Part shown: one piece after another, positions 25,565-34,552 of the stretch | Position numbering within the stretch: the stretch's first letter is position 1 | How the letters are laid out: each line of letters starts with the position of its first letter | Origin: Myxococcota bacterium | GTDB lineage: Bacteria > Myxococcota_A > Bradymonadia > UBA7976 > UBA1532 | DNA: 42,893 bases | Assembly (NCBI GenBank): GCA_963169045.1 | Contig: CAUJDF010000101.1 | Location: 1 to 42,893 of the forward strand | Reading direction: 5' to 3' | Program-made: the position numbers and the translations under genes | The notes under the pieces: generated by a model | The model's input: only the letters and a program-made list of their open reading frames with translations | Told to the model about the DNA's origin: nothing | Databases searched by the model: none

Positions 25565-27411
25565 AGGCGCTCGATCCGGGGCTTGGGGGGGGCGGACGCC
25601 GGCGGCGGCGCGGCCGGCGTCGGCGCCGGCGCCGAAGCCGCGGGACGGGCGTGGCCGGCGCCGCCGCCGGTCGCCGGGCGAACCGGGGCGGGCCGGCGCT
25701 CCGGGGTCGCCCCGCGGGCCGGCTTCGCCGGCGCGGACACCACCGCCGGGACGTCGTCTGCGCCGAATGGGTCGACGAGGGTGAGGCCGGCCGGCTTCGC
25801 CGGCGCGGACACCACCGCCGGGACGGGCGCGGACTCCGCCGCCGGGGTGGGCGCGGATGGCACGGCCGGGGCGCTCGCGCCGACGTCGGCCTCGGCGGCC
25901 GCGTGCGCCTCGGTCGAGGGCGGGCGCGGGGAGGCAGGCGGCGGATCGGCCGCAGGCACGACCAGCGTCGTCCCGGCGCTGGCGGCCAGCCGCGGCACCG
26001 GCGAGGCGGGCTCGGGCGTCCGCAGCCACCAGATCGTCGCCACGGCCGACGCCCCGATCACCGCGGCGGCGCCCGCCCAGCGGTGCAGGCCGCCGCGCGC
26101 GTTCGCGATCGACGACCGGTCACGGGCCTGTCCCGCGGGGTACGTGTCCTCGGCGGGCGGCTTCGGGGCGGGCGCGGGCGGCTTCGGGGCGGGCGCGGGC
26201 GGCTCCGGGGCGGACGTCGCATCCGCCGGGTCGGCGAAGCCGATCGTCGCGGGCAGCGCGTCCTCGTCGAGGGGCACGCTCGCGCGCCGCTCCACGCGCG
26301 TGCTGCGCTGCGCCGCGTCCGACGCGGAGGGGCGGTGGCGGCGGTCGTCCGCCGGCGGGACCTCGACGCGCGTCCGGCGATCGACCGGCTCGGGTTCGCC
26401 GCTGCCGGCCCACGCGCGCGACCCCGCGTCGAGGGCCCCGAAGAGCACCTCGAGCGCCTCGAGGAACGTCTCCGCGCTCGCGATCCGGTCGGCCGGCGAT
26501 GGCGCGAGCGCGCGGCGGAAGAACGCCCGCAAACACGGCGGTACCCCCTCCGCCTCGAGGTGGGCGGTGGGATCGTGGCCCGGCTGGAGCTTCGCCGTGA
26601 GGATCTGGTCGGGCTCCGCGCCGCGATAGAGCGGGCGTCCCATCAGCAGGCGGTAGGCGATCACCCCCGCGGCATACAGGTCCGTCCAGGGGCCGATGTT
26701 GGTGCGGAGCAGCTGCTCGGGGGCCATGAAGGCCGGCGTGCCGGCGATGAGGCGCGTCTCCTGCCCCTCGCTCGTCGACTTCGCCAGCCCGAAGTCGACG
26801 AGGCGCAGCAGCCACGGGTTGCCCGGCACCGTCTGCAGCATGACGTTCTGCGGCTTGATGTCGCGATGGACGATGCCGCTGTCATGGGCGGCGGCGAGGG
26901 CATGGATCAGCTGCCGCAGGATGGGACGGATCGCCTCCGCCGGGATGCCGGCGGCCAGCGCCGCGTCGAGCGTGCGCCCGCCCTCGACGTACTCCATCAC
27001 CAGGAAGGAGCGGCGCTCGTGCACACCGAAGTCGAGCAGCCGCACGATGTTCGGGTGGTTGAGGCGCGCGAGCGCCTCCGCTTCGCCCTGGAACCGGTTG
27101 CCCAGCGCCGCCGCAGCCGGTGAGTCGCCGAGGATCTTCACGGCGGCCTTCAGCCCGATGGGCGCCTGCAGGGACAGATAGACGCTGCCCATGCCGCCCG
27201 ATCCGAGCGGCTCGACGAGCAGGTACTTGCCCCACTGCTGCCCGACGAGCGGATCGAGCCGGCGGCCCGGCGCGCAGGCGCGGTCGTAGTGGACCTGCGG
27301 AATCGGCCGGTACCCGTGCCGGCGGCATCGTGGTGTCTCGCACGGCGCCGCGACGGTGCCCGGCCCGTCACAGCCCGGGCAGATGCCGAGCGCCTGGTTC
27401 GCGAAGCTCAT
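25561..27411 (-). CDS. membrane-anchored Ser/Thr protein kinase (PknB-like)
   Basis: A 616-residue kinase. An N-terminal zinc-ribbon-like segment (CPGCDGPGTVAAPCETPRC, residues 11-29) precedes the kinase domain (about 62-325). All catalytic motifs are present: the glycine loop LGSGGMGSVY, K92, HRDIKPQN (182-189), DFG (206-208), APE (230-232). A Pro-rich stretch leads to one transmembrane segment (about 444-463). The extracytoplasmic tail is low complexity, with a duplicated VPAVVSAPAKPA unit and Ala/Pro repeats, and no recognisable ligand domain. It heads a three-gene operon with overlapping starts and stops. The operon is divergent from a TolC-like gene. A kinase with intact catalytic residues coupled to exported TPR and Cys-rich proteins suggests envelope signalling. 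Confidence 0.92.
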   Translation of the reverse strand: MSFANQALGICPGCDGPGTVAAPCETPRCRRHGYRPIPQVHYDRACAPGRRLDPLVGQQWGKYLLVEPLGSGGMGSVYLSLQAPIGLKAAVKILGDSPAAAALGNRFQGEAEALARLNHPNIVRLLDFGVHERRSFLVMEYVEGGRTLDAALAAGIPAEAIRPILRQLIHALAAAHDSGIVHRDIKPQNVMLQTVPGNPWLLRLVDFGLAKSTSEGQETRLIAGTPAFMAPEQLLRTNIGPWTDLYAAGVIAYRLLMGRPLYRGAEPDQILTAKLQPGHDPTAHLEAEGVPPCLRAFFRRALAPSPADRIASAETFLEALEVLFGALDAGSRAWAGSGEPEPVDRRTRVEVPPADDRRHRPSASDAAQRSTRVERRASVPLDEDALPATIGFADPADATSAPEPPAPAPKPPAPAPKPPAEDTYPAGQARDRSSIANARGGLHRWAGAAAVIGASAVATIWWLRTPEPASPVPRLAASAGTTLVVPAADPPPASPRPPSTEAHAAAEADVGASAPAVPSAPTPAAESAPVPAVVSAPAKPAGLTLVDPFGADDVPAVVSAPAKPARGATPERRPAPVRPATGGGAGHARPAASAPAPTPAAPPPASAPPKPRIERL

Positions 27412-27470
27412 GGCTCCGCGACGTCGGACGTCCCAGGGTCGGTGCGAGCGTTGCTTCTCATGATCGCGCG

Positions 27471-27500
27471 ACTCTAGCCCGTGCGCCACGCGCCGGACAA
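27471..27500 (-). promoter_or_regulatory. candidate housekeeping promoter for kinase operon
   Basis: On the minus strand TTGTCC (27500-27495) and TAGAGT (27476-27471) are separated by 18 bp. Both match the sigma-70-type consensus reasonably well. The predicted start near 27464 would leave a 5' leader of about 50 bases before the kinase ATG at 27411. No matching rightward promoter was seen for the divergent TolC-like gene. Confidence 0.45.
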
Positions 27501-27596
27501 CCCCGGACGTCCCTCCACCTGCCATCCGCCGATGTGGCGCGCCCCCGGCGCCGCGCCGCGCATCCTCGCCCGTAGGACGACGAGGCAGGAGCCGGC

Positions 27597-28883
27597 ATGC
27601 GGCCATGGGGCGCGACAGCGGCGGTCGCGCTGGCGGTGATCGCCGGCGCCGCGCGCGCAGAGACGCTCGCCGACTTCGTGGCCGCGGCACGCGCGCGCAG
27701 CGCGGAGGTGCGGGAGCAGGCGGCGCTCGTCGAGCGGGCGCGGGCGCGCGCGGCAGCGGCCGGGCGAACGCTGCTGCCCTCGCTCTCGCTGACGGGCCGC
27801 TACACACGCAACCAGCGCGAGGTGACGGCCCAGATCCCGAGCGGCCGCGCGGGGACGCTCGAGGACGTGACGTTCGTCCCGGTCGACGCGCTCGAGGCGA
27901 CGGCGCAGGTGGACGCGGAGCTGTTCGATCTCGGGGCCTGGCGGCAGCTCGACGCGGCCGAGGCGCAGGCGCGGCAGGCGCGGCTCGAGGCGCGCGCGGT
28001 GGCCGACGACGTCACGCGCGTCGCGGCGCGGTCGTGGTTCGACCACCTCGCCGCGTGGGCCCTGCGGCGCTCGGCCGTGGCGATGCTCGAGGCGGCGACG
28101 GCCACGCGGCGCGTCGTGGGCGCGCGCCTCGACGCCGGGCTCGCGACGCAGCTCGACGTGGAGCGCGCCGAGGCCGAGGTGGCCCGCGCACGTCAGGCGG
28201 TGGCCGAGGCGGAGGCGGCGATCGCCGACGCGGCGCGCGACCTGCGGACGCTCACCGGCCTGTCGCCGTCGGCGTCGTCGCCGCCGCCTGCCGAGGCGGA
28301 GCTGCTGGCGCCCGTGCCGCCCCTCGCGTCGTGGCTCGAGGCGGTCGAGTCGCTGCCGTCGGTGCGCGCGGCGTCCGAGGCCGCCGAGGCGAGCCGGGCC
28401 GAGGCTGCGGCGGCGGGCGCGGCGTGGATCCCGACGCTCGGCGGACAGGCGCGGGAGAGCTATACGAACGCGGCCGGCTTCGGCGAGCCGCTCAACTGGG
28501 CGGTGGGGGTCACGGCGACGTGGCGGCTCGACCCCGCCGATCCCGCTCGGGCGCAGGCGGCGGCGGCGCAGGCGCTGGCGGCGGTGCGTCGCGCCGAGCG
28601 GGCCCGGCGCGACGCGCGCGCCGCCATCGAGGCCGCCTGGGACGCGGTGCGCGCCTCGCGGGCGCGGGCCGAGGCCGCGACGGTGGAGGACGAGGCCGCC
28701 GGCCGCGCCGTCGCCATCGCCCGGGCCGAATACCCCGAGCGCGCGTCGTTGCTCGACGTCGTGCTGCTCGAGCGCGATGCCTTCCGCGCCCGGGCCGCGC
28801 GCGTGCGCGCCCTCGCCGATCTGGCATACGCGCGGGCCGAGCTGCTGGTGGCCGCCGGCCGCGGCGAAGAGCTGGCGCTCTGA
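27597..28883 (+). CDS. TolC-family outer-membrane channel protein (orphan)
   Basis: A 428-residue outer-membrane factor. The signal peptide is WGATAAVALAVIAGAARAET. The OEP double repeat is visible: LADFVAAARARSAEVREQAALVERARARAAAAGRTLLPSLSLTGRYTRN in the first half, and VRAASEAAEASRAEAAAAGAAWIPTLGGQARESYTNAAGFG in the second. It is more like CusC/type I secretion channels than the 17545 copy, but this is only an impression. There is an AGGCAGGAG site before the ATG. No adaptor or pump gene is adjacent, so it may serve another exporter elsewhere. It starts 185 bp from the divergent kinase. Confidence 0.85.
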   Translation: MRPWGATAAVALAVIAGAARAETLADFVAAARARSAEVREQAALVERARARAAAAGRTLLPSLSLTGRYTRNQREVTAQIPSGRAGTLEDVTFVPVDALEATAQVDAELFDLGAWRQLDAAEAQARQARLEARAVADDVTRVAARSWFDHLAAWALRRSAVAMLEAATATRRVVGARLDAGLATQLDVERAEAEVARARQAVAEAEAAIADAARDLRTLTGLSPSASSPPPAEAELLAPVPPLASWLEAVESLPSVRAASEAAEASRAEAAAAGAAWIPTLGGQARESYTNAAGFGEPLNWAVGVTATWRLDPADPARAQAAAAQALAAVRRAERARRDARAAIEAAWDAVRASRARAEAATVEDEAAGRAVAIARAEYPERASLLDVVLLERDAFRARAARVRALADLAYARAELLVAAGRGEELAL

Positions 28884-28956
28884 CCGACGCGGGATGACGC
28901 GCGGCCGCGGCGCCGCCCGCGAATCTTCGGCTTGGGGAGGCGAGTCGGGAGCGGCG

Positions 28957-30319
28957 ATGCGGCGAAGGCGCGCGGGAGCGGACCTCGCGCTCCAGCCCGA
29001 CGCCGGTAGCGGCTGCGGCTTCGACCTGTCGCACTTGCCCGGCATCACGCCGCTCGGTGGCTTTGGCCGCGACAGCGTGTCGCTGGCCTACCGCGACGTG
29101 GGTTCGGGGCGGCTGTGGCTCGTCGAGGCCGACTGGCAGGACGGCGATGACGCGATGACCGCCGGCTCGCGGACGCTGCTCGGCTACATGATCGGCCACC
29201 GGCGCGACTACCTGCCGCGCGAGAGCCGCGGCGTGCTCCTCGTGTGCGGCGACAGCGGGCGCGACGTCTCGACCTTCCTGCCGCCGCGCTCGCCCATCCG
29301 CGTCGCCATGGGCTGCGAGCCCGACGACGACACGCAGGCGATGCTCGTCACGCGCAACGGCCCCCGCGCGCCTCGACGGCGGGCGGGCCGCCGACTACGT
29401 CCGCCGCGGCGGCCTGATCGTCACCGAGTACGACGCCGGCGAGGCCGTCTTCAACCGCGTGTTCGGGATGGACGTCCCGGAGGGCCCCCGTGGCGGCGGG
29501 TGCGGCGACAACGTCAACCCGCCGGTCCGCTTCAACCTCGACGACGAGTTCTGGCGCGTGAACGGCAACGTCGAACCGCAGCCCGCCAACCAGGGCACGG
29601 GCTGCGGCTTCGACATGACCGCCTTCCCCGGCATCGTCCGCCTCGGCGGCTGGGACGGCCAGACGACGTCGCTCGCCTATCGCGAGCTGGGGTTCGGCCG
29701 CGTGTGGCTCGTCGAGGCCGACTGGCAGGACGGCGAGGCGGGCTTCACCGCGGCCTCGGTCCAGCTCATGCGACACATGGTCCTGCACGGCGCCTGGACG
29801 CGCGGGCTCAACCTCCCGGGCATCCAACAGAGCCTCGCGGCGGAGACGGTGGCCGGCGGCGACTTCCGGGAGTGCCACCGCAGCCGGTACACCGACCGGA
29901 CGCCGCTGGCCGACATCCGGGCCGCGTGCGACGGCGACGTGCTCCTGCTGGCCTGCCGCCCGGTGGGATCCACGCGCTACACGCTCGCGGCGATGGGCCG
30001 GCGCGACGAGGTGCTGCGCGACGTCGGCCCGGGGATCGGCGACAGCCACGCGCACAACGGCCTGTCGTGGTACTTCGACGAGTCGACGTCCTGGGGCTTC
30101 CTCCCCGCGGGGGCGCGCGTTGCGCGCGCGACCTGCGACGTCGACCGCGCCGACCGCCCCGAGCAGCGGCTCTGCTGGCACACCGAGAACGACACGCTCG
30201 CCCCCGGCTACCGCTGCGGTGGCAACTTCCTCAACGGCGACGCGGGGTGGGAGCGCGTCGTGCTGCACCGGCCGGGCCCGCTCGCCGACCGCTCCCTGCT
30301 GCCGATCCTCATCGAGTGA
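28957..30319 (+). pseudogene. internally duplicated Cys-containing protein, broken by one frameshift
   Basis: Two frames make one protein-like product. Frame one runs from the ATG at 28957 (GGGAG at 28947-28951) to RNG near 29360. Removing one C from the five-C run at 29361-29365 restores the frame as RNGPARLDGGRAADYVRRGG, continuing to the stop at 30319. The product would have about 450 residues. It contains two diverged copies of a module (GCGFD...PGI..LGG....T/VSLAYR..G.GR.WLVEADWQDG), with a glutamine-amidotransferase/ThuA-like stretch between (GVLLVCGDSG; GGLIVTEYDAGEAVFNRVFG). The Cys-rich C-terminal domain (NGLSWYF...SWGFLPAG, RLCWHT, GYRCGGNF) recalls a domain widespread in myxobacterial extracellular proteins. 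No signal peptide is visible, so the 5' end may also be missing. A sequencing error in the C run is possible. Confidence 0.65.
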
Positions 30320-30374
30320 CCGCCTCGCGCCGCCCACGCGCGCGTTCGGGCATCGGCTCGTCGGGAGGTCCCGA

Positions 30375-32561
30375 ATGGCTGTCCCGAGAGCGCACCGCGC
30401 GTGGGTCGCCGCGCTCGCCATCCTCCTCGCCGGCGCCGCGCCCCCCGAGCGTCCGCGCGTCGGGCTGGTGCTCGCCGGCGGCGGCGCCAAGGGATTCGCC
30501 CACATCGGCGTCATCCAGGTGCTCGAGGAGGCGGGCGTCGAGGTCGACATCGTCGTCGGCACGAGCATGGGCGCCATCGTCGGCGGTTTGTATGCCAGCG
30601 GATACTCCGGGTCGGCCCTCGAGGCGGCCGTCCGTGACATCGACTGGGACACGGTGTTCGTCGACGCGACCCCGCGCCGCGACCTGAGCATCCGGCGCAA
30701 GGGCGACGACTACGGCTTCCTGGCCGACCCGCGCCTCCGCCTGGACCGCGGCACGCCGAGGCTCCCGCGGGGCGTCTTCGCGGGCCAGCGCCTCATGCTG
30801 GTCCTGCGGCGGCTCGGCCTGCCGGCCACGGGCATCCGCGACTTCGACCAGCTGCCGGTGCCCTACCGGGCCGTGGCCGCCGACGTCGAGAGCGGCGAGA
30901 TGGTCGTGTTCGCCGAAGGCGACCTGCCCGTCGCCATGCGCGCGAGCATGGCCGTGCCCGGCGTCTTCCCGCCGATCGAGGTCGGCGGCCGGCTGCTGGT
31001 CGACGGCGGCATCGTCGACAACGTGCCCATCCGCGTCGCGCGCGCGCTCGGGGCCGACGTGGTCATCGTCTCGGCCTTCGCCGAGAAGCCCGTGAAGGCC
31101 GCGGAGATCGACTCCGCCGTCGCCGTCCTCGGCCGCATGGTCGATCTGATGATTTTGCAGACGACGCGGGCCTCGATCGCCTCGCTCGGCCCCGGCGACG
31201 TGCTCGTGGTCACCGATCTCGGCCCGATCGGGTCCTCGAGCTTCGACCGGGCCCCCGAGGCGATCGCCCTCGGCGCGGCGGCGGCGCAGGCCCGGCTCGA
31301 CCAGCTCGCGGCGCTCGGCGGACCGCCCCGCCCGGCGCGGCCGCCGCCGGAGACCGGTCTTGCGGGGCGCTCCGTCCGGCGGATCACGATCGTCCAGGAC
31401 ACCCCGCTCGACGACGCCGTGCTGCGCGCGCGCATGCGCACGGCGCCGGGCGAGCCCCTCGACCTCGACCGCCTCGACGACGACATCGCCCGACTGTATG
31501 GCCTCGAGCTCTTCGAGACGGTGACCTGGAACATCGGGGAGGCGGGCGCCGACGGGGTGGACGTCGAGATCGCCGCGCGCCGGTCCGCGGGCGGGCCGAC
31601 CTTCCTCCGCTTCGGGCTCGAGCTGGCGACCGACCTGGATCGCGCGGCGACGTTCACCCTCGGCACGAGCGCCACGGTGGCGCCGATCAACGCGCTGAAC
31701 GGCGAGTGGCGCACACAGTTCGCGCTCGGCCGGCGTTTCGGCCTCGTCACCGAGCTGTACCAGCCGCTCGACGCGGGGGCGCGCTTCTTCGTGGCGCCCG
31801 CCGCGACCTTCGTCGACCGCGGCGTCGCGCTGTTCGAGGAGGAGGCGCCGGCGTTCGACGCGCGGGTGATGGAGGTGCAGGGCCGAGTCGCGGTGGGCGT
31901 CAACGTCAGCGACGACCTCAGCCTGGCCGCGGTCGCCGACGGCGGCTGGGGCCACGCGCGAACCGTGCTCGGCCGCGGCGGGCCGGAGGGCTCCTTCCGC
32001 ACCGCGACCGCGGGCGCGACGCTGCTCTACGACGACCTGGACGATCTGAACTTCCCGAAGCGCGGCGCGCTCGTCGCCGCGCGGTACGTGCGCTCGCTGC
32101 CGTCGCTCGGGGCCGACGCGCGCTACGACGCCGTGCGATCCAGCGCCAACGTCGCCCTCGGCGCCGGACGCCACACGGCGGTGCTGGGCCAGATCACCGA
32201 GCTGACGCTCGACGGCCGGCTCGACGCCGCGCGTCGGTTCGAGCTCGGCGGCCCCTTCCGGATGTCCGGGCTGCTGCCGGGCGCGTCGAGCGGGGACGCG
32301 GCCCTCCTCTCGCGCCTCATCTACCTCTTCGAGGCGCGGCGCGTCGGCGCCCCCCCGTTCGAGTTCTCGGCGTACCTCGGCGCCACGCTCGAGTACGGCG
32401 GCGTCTTCGAAGCGCTCGACGCGGTCCGCGCCAGCGGCCTGCGGGTCGGGGGCAACGCCTTCGTCGGCCTGGACGCCTACGTCGGACCGGTCTACCTCGG
32501 CTACGGCTACACGGAGGGCGGCGCCGGCGCGCTCTTCCTGTCGATCGGCGGCCTCTTCTGA
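30375..32561 (+). CDS. patatin-like phospholipase with BamA-type barrel (PlpD-like)
   Basis: A 728-residue exported enzyme. A signal peptide (AWVAALAILLAGAAPP) precedes a patatin domain at about 27-320. Its oxyanion hole is GGGAKG (35-40), its nucleophile S64 sits in GTSMG, and the dyad aspartate is D210 in VDGGIVDN. The next segment (about 355-420, VRRITIVQDTPLDDAVLRARMRTAPGEPLD) is a POTRA-like domain. The rest (about 430-728) is a BamA/TpsB-like beta-barrel with alternating strands and a terminal phenylalanine (SIGGLF), the usual outer-membrane assembly signal. This is the PlpD (type Vd) autotransporter layout, but the lipase may stay attached. GGGAGG at 30363-30368 supports the ATG. Confidence 0.92.
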   Translation: MAVPRAHRAWVAALAILLAGAAPPERPRVGLVLAGGGAKGFAHIGVIQVLEEAGVEVDIVVGTSMGAIVGGLYASGYSGSALEAAVRDIDWDTVFVDATPRRDLSIRRKGDDYGFLADPRLRLDRGTPRLPRGVFAGQRLMLVLRRLGLPATGIRDFDQLPVPYRAVAADVESGEMVVFAEGDLPVAMRASMAVPGVFPPIEVGGRLLVDGGIVDNVPIRVARALGADVVIVSAFAEKPVKAAEIDSAVAVLGRMVDLMILQTTRASIASLGPGDVLVVTDLGPIGSSSFDRAPEAIALGAAAAQARLDQLAALGGPPRPARPPPETGLAGRSVRRITIVQDTPLDDAVLRARMRTAPGEPLDLDRLDDDIARLYGLELFETVTWNIGEAGADGVDVEIAARRSAGGPTFLRFGLELATDLDRAATFTLGTSATVAPINALNGEWRTQFALGRRFGLVTELYQPLDAGARFFVAPAATFVDRGVALFEEEAPAFDARVMEVQGRVAVGVNVSDDLSLAAVADGGWGHARTVLGRGGPEGSFRTATAGATLLYDDLDDLNFPKRGALVAARYVRSLPSLGADARYDAVRSSANVALGAGRHTAVLGQITELTLDGRLDAARRFELGGPFRMSGLLPGASSGDAALLSRLIYLFEARRVGAPPFEFSAYLGATLEYGGVFEALDAVRASGLRVGGNAFVGLDAYVGPVYLGYGYTEGGAGALFLSIGGLF

Positions 32562-32704
32562 CCGTACCTCGCGGCGGTCGCCGTCGTCCGGCGACGGGCC
32601 CGCGTTCCCCGGCGTGACCCCCGAGCGCCGCCCCGCCGTCGCGTCGGGGCATGCGAGCCGGAATCGTCACGACCTGCCTGCGCGGTCCCGGCCTCCCGAG
32701 CCGC

Positions 32705-34207
32705 TCAGGGCGCGACGCGCAGCGGCGCGTCGGGGCCGAGCGGCACGCCGAGGTGGATCCACACGAGCAGCAGCAGCGTCCACGCGAGGGCGAACGCGAC
32801 GGCGAACGGCAGCATCGCCGCGATCACGGTGCCGAGGCCGGCGTCCTTCCGGTAGCGCTGGACGACGGGCAGCACGATGCTCGGCAGGTAGTAGTTGAGC
32901 GGCGTGATCGTGTTGGTGACCGAGTCGCCGACCCGGTAGAGCGCCTGCGCCGTCTCGGGCGACCACCCCACGGCCATCAGCATGGGCACCAGCACCGGCG
33001 CGAGCAGCACCCACTTCGCCGACGCGCTGGCCATCAGCAGGTTCACCACGGCGGCGAGCGCGACGATCGACACGAGCAGCGGGAGCCCCGTGAACTCGAG
33101 CGCCTTCAGCACGCTGGCGCCTTCGAGCGCGAGCATCAGGCCGAGGTTCGACCACTTGAACCAGGCGAGCGCCTGGGCGGCGAAGAAGGCGAGCACGATG
33201 TACGTGCCCATGGATGCCATCGTCTCGCTCATCATGCGGGCGGCGTCGCGGTCCGAACGCACGCCGCGGGTGGCGATGCCATAGGCGAGGCCGGGCACGA
33301 CGAAGACGACGGCCATGAGCGCCACCAGCCCCGAATAGAAGGGGCCGAGGCCGCCGGTCTTCGGGTCGCGCAGGGGCGCGCCCTCGGGGGCGACGAGCAG
33401 CGCCGCGAGCCCGACGGTCGCGAGGAACGAGGCGCCGGCGATCCACAGGCCGCGGCGCTCGGTCGCCGACAGCGGCGCGAGGGGCTCGGCGGCGCCCGTC
33501 CACGGGCCGAGGCGCGGCTCGACGATGCGATCCGTCACGAACCAGCCGACGAGCGTCAACAGAGGGACCGAGGTCGCCATGAAGTAGTAGCTGGCGGTCG
33601 GCAGCACGCTCCACGAGCGGTCGTAGAGCCGCGCCGCCTCCTGCGTGATCCCGGCGAGCATGGGATCGAGCGTGGTGAGCACGAGCGAGGCCGAGAAGCC
33701 GCCGCCGATGCCGGCGAAGACGGCGGCGATGCCGGCGATGGGATGGCGGCCGAGCGCCGCGTACAGCATGCCCGCGAGCGGCACGAGGATGACATAGCCC
33801 GCGTCGGCCACAACGTGGGACATCAGACCCGCGAAGACGACGGCGGGGGTGACGAGGCGGCCGTGCACCGAGACGACCATCCCCTTCAGCAGCGCGGCGA
33901 ACAGGCCGGCGCGCTCGGCGACGCCGATGCCGATCATCGTCACCAGCACCGTGCCGAGGGGCGCGAAGCCGGTGAAGTTGGTGACCATCTCGCCGAGCAT
34001 GCGGCGCAGGCCCTCGGCGGTCAGCAGGTTGACCGCGGCGATCGCCTCGCCCGTGACCGGGTGGTGCACCACGACGCCCGCCGACGAGACGATCGCCGAC
34101 GCGACCGCCACCGCCAGCGCCAGCAGGACGAAGATCGTCACCGGATCGGGCAGGCGGTTGCCGATCCGCTCCACGGCGTCGAGCACACGACCGAAGGCGC
34201 TGGCCAT
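32705..34207 (-). CDS. AbgT-family transporter
   Basis: A 500-residue protein with about 12 hydrophobic segments, of normal AbgT length. Family motifs are intact: RIGNRLPDPVTIFVLLALAV at the N-terminus, GFAPLGTVLVTMIGIGVAERAGLFAALLK, SHVVADAGYVILVPLAGMLY, and a late TNTITPLNYYLPSIVLPVVQRY. Characterised members import p-aminobenzoyl-glutamate (AbgT) or export antimetabolites such as sulfonamides (MtrF). Which applies here cannot be told. It is convergent with the phospholipase gene (143 bp apart, containing only a short GC hairpin without a U-tract at 32581-32597). The amphi-Trp gene lies upstream on the same strand. Confidence 0.9.
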   Translation of the reverse strand: MASAFGRVLDAVERIGNRLPDPVTIFVLLALAVAVASAIVSSAGVVVHHPVTGEAIAAVNLLTAEGLRRMLGEMVTNFTGFAPLGTVLVTMIGIGVAERAGLFAALLKGMVVSVHGRLVTPAVVFAGLMSHVVADAGYVILVPLAGMLYAALGRHPIAGIAAVFAGIGGGFSASLVLTTLDPMLAGITQEAARLYDRSWSVLPTASYYFMATSVPLLTLVGWFVTDRIVEPRLGPWTGAAEPLAPLSATERRGLWIAGASFLATVGLAALLVAPEGAPLRDPKTGGLGPFYSGLVALMAVVFVVPGLAYGIATRGVRSDRDAARMMSETMASMGTYIVLAFFAAQALAWFKWSNLGLMLALEGASVLKALEFTGLPLLVSIVALAAVVNLLMASASAKWVLLAPVLVPMLMAVGWSPETAQALYRVGDSVTNTITPLNYYLPSIVLPVVQRYRKDAGLGTVIAAMLPFAVAFALAWTLLLLVWIHLGVPLGPDAPLRVAP

Positions 34208-34254
34208 GCGCGGTACCGTAACCGACGTCCCGGGCGGGGGCTACTCCGCGGCGG

Positions 34255-34476
34255 TCAGGGCGTCTCGGACCTCCAGCGGAGCTGGAGCTCGAGCTCCTCC
34301 TCGCCGCCCTCGACCTCGTGCTCGATGCTCATCTCGGCGCGCGCCGGCACCACGAAACGCGCGTTCGCCACCTGGATGCGGAACGGCTCGCCCTTCTCGA
34401 GGGCGTCGGCCAGGCGGCGCAGCGTCGCCACGAAGCTCTCCTTGCTGCAGTTCCGCTCGACGTCACGGTCCTTCAT
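34255..34476 (-). CDS. amphi-Trp domain protein
   Basis: A 73-residue protein with the amphi-Trp domain layout. A KESFVATLRRLADALEKGEPFRIQVANARFVVPARAEMSIEHEVE stretch leads to a C-terminal beta strand ELELQLRWRS containing the conserved Trp. A good GGAGG ribosome-binding site (six-base spacer) precedes the ATG on the minus strand. The family is small, cytoplasmic and of unknown function, and is found in both bacteria and archaea. The AbgT gene lies 47 bp downstream, so the two may be co-transcribed. Confidence 0.8.
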   Translation of the reverse strand: MKDRDVERNCSKESFVATLRRLADALEKGEPFRIQVANARFVVPARAEMSIEHEVEGGEEELELQLRWRSETP

Positions 34477-34552
34477 GGTTCACCTCCGCTCGCGTTGTCG
34501 CACAAGCGCCCTTCGTCCGATACTGCGGCGCGATTCCCTTCGGGAGAGTTCG

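Noticed and set aside
30401-30637. Short plus-strand frame inside the patatin gene
   Set aside because: An out-of-frame shadow; the patatin frame carries all catalytic motifs.
32581-32597. Intrinsic terminator between the phospholipase and AbgT genes
   Set aside because: CCGTCG/CGACGG is a short GC stem without a U-tract; in this base composition such stems are frequent.
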